NCBI RefSeq assembly: GCF_905200055.1
Contig: NZ_CAJKIS010000043.1
Location: 1-20,999, forward strand
Length of the DNA: 20,999 bases
Source: an uncultured Fusobacterium sp.
Lineage (GTDB): Bacteria > Fusobacteriota > Fusobacteriia > Fusobacteriales > Fusobacteriaceae
Direction of reading: 5' to 3'
Part shown: piece by piece, positions 18,603-20,999 of the stretch
Layout: every line of letters starts with the position of its first letter
Numbering within the stretch: position 1 is the stretch's first letter
Program-made: the position numbers and the translations under genes
The notes under the pieces: model-generated
Seen by the model: the letters and a program-made list of their open reading frames with translations, nothing else
Database searches by the model: none
Told to the model about the DNA's origin: nothing

Positions 18603-20018
18603 ATGGTAAAATATAGATTAGAAAGTGATTCAATCGGAACATTAGAGGTTCCAGCAGACGCATATTATGGAGTTCAATCTCTTAGAGGAAAAAACAACTT
18701 CCACATTACTGGATATAAAGTAAGTGATACATTTATAAAAGCATTAGCTTATGTTAAAAAAGCAACATCAAAAGCAAACTTTGAAGCAGGAGTAATCTCT
18801 AGAGATGTAGAAGAAGCTATGATTCAAGCTGCTGATGAGATTATTTCAGGACAATTTAGAGATCAATTTATAACTGACGTTATTCAAGGTGGAGCAGGAA
18901 CTTCAATGAACATGAACATGAACGAAGTTATTGCTAACAGAGCTAACGAAATCCTAGGAGGAGAGTTAGGAAAATATGACAGATGTCACCCTAACGATCA
19001 TGTAAACTATGGACAATCAACAAATGACGTTGTTCCAACTGCTGGAAAATTAACTGTTCAATTTATGATAAAAGATTTATTAGTAGAGTTACAAGAATTA
19101 TATGATACATTACAAGCTAAAGGAGATGAATTTGACCACGTTATTAAAATGGGAAGAACTCACCTTCAAGACGCTGTCCCTATTAGATTAGGGCAAGAGT
19201 TTAGAGCTTTCTCTGGACCAGTTGCAAGAGATATAAAGAGAATTAAAAGTGCTGTTGAAGAGCTTACTTATGTAAATATGGGAGCTACTGCAGTAGGAAC
19301 TGGAATCAATGCAGATGTAAACTATGTTGAAAATGTTGTAAGAATCTTATCTGAAGTTACAGGATTTGACTTTAAACAAGCTCCAGATTTAGTTGACGGA
19401 ACTAGAAACCTAGATAGCTTTGTATGGTTATCTTCAGCATTAAAAACTTGTGCTGTAAACCTATCAAAAACAGCTAACGATTTAAGACTTATGGCATCAG
19501 GACCAAAAGCTGGACTTGCTGAAATTGCACTACCTCAACAACAACCGGGATCTTCAATTATGCCGGGAAAAGTAAACCCTGTTATACCAGAAGTATTAAA
19601 CCAAGTATGTTTCCAAATCTTTGGTAACGATATTACAATAGTTAAAGCTGCTGAAGCTGGACAATTAGAATTAAACGTATTTGAACCAGTACTATTCTTT
19701 AACCTATTCCAATCAATAGAAATCTTAAAAAATGGAATTAGAACATTTATTGACAACTGTCTAAAAGGAATAGCTGCTCAAGAAGAAAACTGTAAAAATT
19801 GGGTAGATAGAAGTGTTGGAATTATCACTGCATTAAACCCACATATTGGATATAAAAATGCTGCTGAAATAGCTAAACTTTCTATTAAAACAGGAACTCC
19901 AGTTGCTCAAATCGTTCTTGAAAGAGGACTATTAACTAAAGATGAGTTAGATATCATTTTAAATCCATTTGAAATGACTAAACCGGGAATACCTGGAAAA
20001 GAACTTTTAAAAAAATAA
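18603..20018 (+). CDS. aspA: Aspartate ammonia-lyase (aspartase)
   Basis: It converts L-aspartate to fumarate and ammonia as a cytosolic tetramer. The length of 471 aa is normal (468-478). Signatures: GTSMNMNMNEVIANRA (99-114), HPNDHVNYGQSTND (129-142), GRTHLQDAVP (184-193) and the fumarase/aspartase loop GSSIMPGKVNP (316-326) with catalytic S318. It differs from fumarase by these Asp-binding segments, and the nearby asparaginase supports aspartase. Codon use here is more C-rich (AAC, GAC) than in neighbouring genes, typical of high expression. Has its own promoter and terminator. Confidence 0.96.
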   Translation: MVKYRLESDSIGTLEVPADAYYGVQSLRGKNNFHITGYKVSDTFIKALAYVKKATSKANFEAGVISRDVEEAMIQAADEIISGQFRDQFITDVIQGGAGTSMNMNMNEVIANRANEILGGELGKYDRCHPNDHVNYGQSTNDVVPTAGKLTVQFMIKDLLVELQELYDTLQAKGDEFDHVIKMGRTHLQDAVPIRLGQEFRAFSGPVARDIKRIKSAVEELTYVNMGATAVGTGINADVNYVENVVRILSEVTGFDFKQAPDLVDGTRNLDSFVWLSSALKTCAVNLSKTANDLRLMASGPKAGLAEIALPQQQPGSSIMPGKVNPVIPEVLNQVCFQIFGNDITIVKAAEAGQLELNVFEPVLFFNLFQSIEILKNGIRTFIDNCLKGIAAQEENCKNWVDRSVGIITALNPHIGYKNAAEIAKLSIKTGTPVAQIVLERGLLTKDELDIILNPFEMTKPGIPGKELLKK

Positions 20019-20032
20019 GATAATATAAATTT

Positions 20033-20058
20033 GGGACTGTAATAAACAGTCCCTTTTT
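20033..20058 (+). terminator. Terminator after aspA
   Basis: GGGACTGT-N5-ACAGTCCC, an 8-bp perfect stem followed by TTTTT. It stands between the convergent aspA and the leftward flavin reductase gene. Confidence 0.9.
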
Positions 20059-20086
20059 AATTGAAATTGATTTTATTAATATATTT

Positions 20087-20620
20087 TTATAAAGAATATC
20101 CCATTTTATAAGCTGTATCCATAAGAGGTGTTTCACGAACTTTTCCAGCCTCTGTAACATCTGTAGCATAGATACGTCCTTTTATCTCATGTTTTTCAAA
20201 ATGTTCAATAAATCCATTTAGGTCACCTAAAGAACGATTTATTATATTTTCATCTAAGCCTGCTGAAATAATATAGTAAACCTCTTTTTTTCCAAAACTT
20301 TGCCAAATAGGGTATGTTCTATCAATAAATGTTTTCATTTGAGAGCAAATTCCATAGAAATATATAGGAGTTGCTAAAACTATAACATCTGCTTTTTTAA
20401 AATCCTCTAAAAGCTCTTTCATATCATCTTTTTGAACACAAACACTATTATTTTCCATACAGTAATCACAAGCTTTACAATATCCTATCTTTTTTTCTGC
20501 TAATCTAACAAGTTTAACAAGGTTTCCACTCTCTTTTGCACCTCTTTCAAACTCCTCACATAAACTTTGAGAGTTACCATTTTTTCTTGGGCTACTTGAA
20601 ATAATAAGTACATTTTTCAT
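20087..20620 (-). CDS. Flavodoxin-like NAD(P)H-dependent FMN reductase / iron-sulfur flavoprotein
   Basis: The protein is 177 aa with a flavodoxin-like fold: the FMN phosphate loop ISSSPRKNGNSQ (7-18), ATPIYFYG in the middle for the isoalloxazine ring and an FIDRTYPIW helix start. C48, C51, C54 and C61 (YCKACDYCMENNSVCVQ) form a CX2CX2CX6C cluster like the compact motif of archaeal-type iron-sulfur flavoproteins. These enzymes pass electrons from NAD(P)H or ferredoxin to quinones, O2/H2O2 or other acceptors. The physiological acceptor is not shown by sequence. Start ATG 20620 follows TTGGAGGAGATATCTT. Confidence 0.88.
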   Translation of the reverse strand: MKNVLIISSSPRKNGNSQSLCEEFERGAKESGNLVKLVRLAEKKIGYCKACDYCMENNSVCVQKDDMKELLEDFKKADVIVLATPIYFYGICSQMKTFIDRTYPIWQSFGKKEVYYIISAGLDENIINRSLGDLNGFIEHFEKHEIKGRIYATDVTEAGKVRETPLMDTAYKMGYSL

Positions 20621-20845
20621 AAGATATCTCCTCCAAAATTATATTTTGATATTATTATTTTAGCATAAAATTTTAAGAAATTAAATTTTCTTTTGATAAA
20701 TAGTTTTTGTATATCTTAATTTTAATAATTTTTAGCATATTGCTAGGTTTTGACAAAGTACCTTTGTTATTTACATTAATTAGTCAATTTTAGTTATCTA
20801 TTTTTCTTTTTAACATCAATTTGACTTCATGTCACTGAATAAAGA

Positions 20846-20933
20846 ATCCCTATTGCTCATTCCGTTGAAAATGCAAAACTCGGCTACGCCTCAAACACGT
20901 TGCATTTTCTTAACTGCATTTCGCTGAGGGTTT
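20846..20933. repeat. Large imperfect palindrome, candidate dispersed intergenic repeat
   Basis: The interval 20621-20999 has no gene I can support. It carries GAAAATGCAA (20867-20876) paired with TTGCATTTTC (20900-20909) around CTCGGCTACGCCTCAAACAC, with outer CCCT (20848-20851) and AGGG (20927-20930) extending the stem imperfectly. The GC-rich loop contrasts with AT-rich flanks. A second hairpin, CACAGG-N6-CCTGTG (20950-20967), follows. This is the look of a multi-copy palindromic element; copy number cannot be seen here. Confidence 0.5.
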
Positions 20934-20999
20934 TTGTAAATTAATGTAGCACAGGACTTCGCCTGTGTCTCAAAAGTAATAGTCGTTTGTACTCCTTTA

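Noticed and set aside
19535..19756. Minus-strand reading frame opposite aspA
   Set aside because: It is a shadow of the aspartase gene, with no ribosome binding site.
1..20999. CRISPR array, tRNA genes, insertion sequences
   Set aside because: I found no regularly spaced direct repeats, no cloverleaf with a CCA/T-loop pattern, and no transposase. A quick read can miss a tRNA; tRNAscan-SE would settle it.

Overview
The window is very AT-rich and its genes sit behind strong AGGAGG-type ribosome binding sites. The host-side genes (shikimate kinase, type I asparaginase, aspartase, a flavin reductase) fit an anaerobic amino-acid fermenter. My best guess is a Fusobacterium species. That is a judgement from composition and gene content, not from a marker gene.

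About 1-14.5 kb is the early and lysogeny half of a prophage that runs off the left edge. A leftward lysogeny operon (3178 to 324) encodes an XRE-type repressor, an ImmA/IrrE-like metallopeptidase and three unrecognised accessory proteins, one with a membrane segment. It diverges from a rightward early operon (3345-13965). This carries an Erf-type annealing protein, a winged-helix replication protein, dUTPase, a PP-loop (PAPS-reductase-like) protein, a radical SAM protein, a YopX protein, many very small proteins and a large serine integrase. A repeated 14-bp operator, TTGC-N6-GCAA, lies at both divergent promoters and again at 185-198, on a second leftward promoter. This gives a lambda-like three-promoter repressor circuit.

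13.98-15.04 kb is the most unusual stretch: the integrase-proximal edge of the prophage, or the first host DNA beyond it. It holds (i) a candidate type I toxin-antitoxin locus, with a 28-aa membrane peptide opposed by a consensus antisense promoter; (ii) a 44-aa two-helix membrane peptide and a GGKREGSGRK protein; and (iii) on the minus strand a transcription unit that runs promoter, multi-hairpin RNA, intrinsic terminator, a 114-nt 5S-rRNA-like RNA, a strong Shine-Dalgarno, a 46-codon hydrophobic peptide that appears to start at ATA, and a terminator. In the 5S-like RNA the signature loop bases of 5S are kept while the helices are rewritten as A-U pairs that still match. It therefore looks like a maintained mimic rather than a decayed gene.

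15.04-20.6 kb is ordinary chromosome: an SDR oxidoreductase and aroK (leftward), a small membrane protein, then asparaginase and aspartase (rightward, each with its own promoter). Together the last two convert Asn to Asp to fumarate. A leftward flavin/Fe-S reductase follows. The last 380 bases contain no gene but carry large palindromes that resemble a dispersed repeat.
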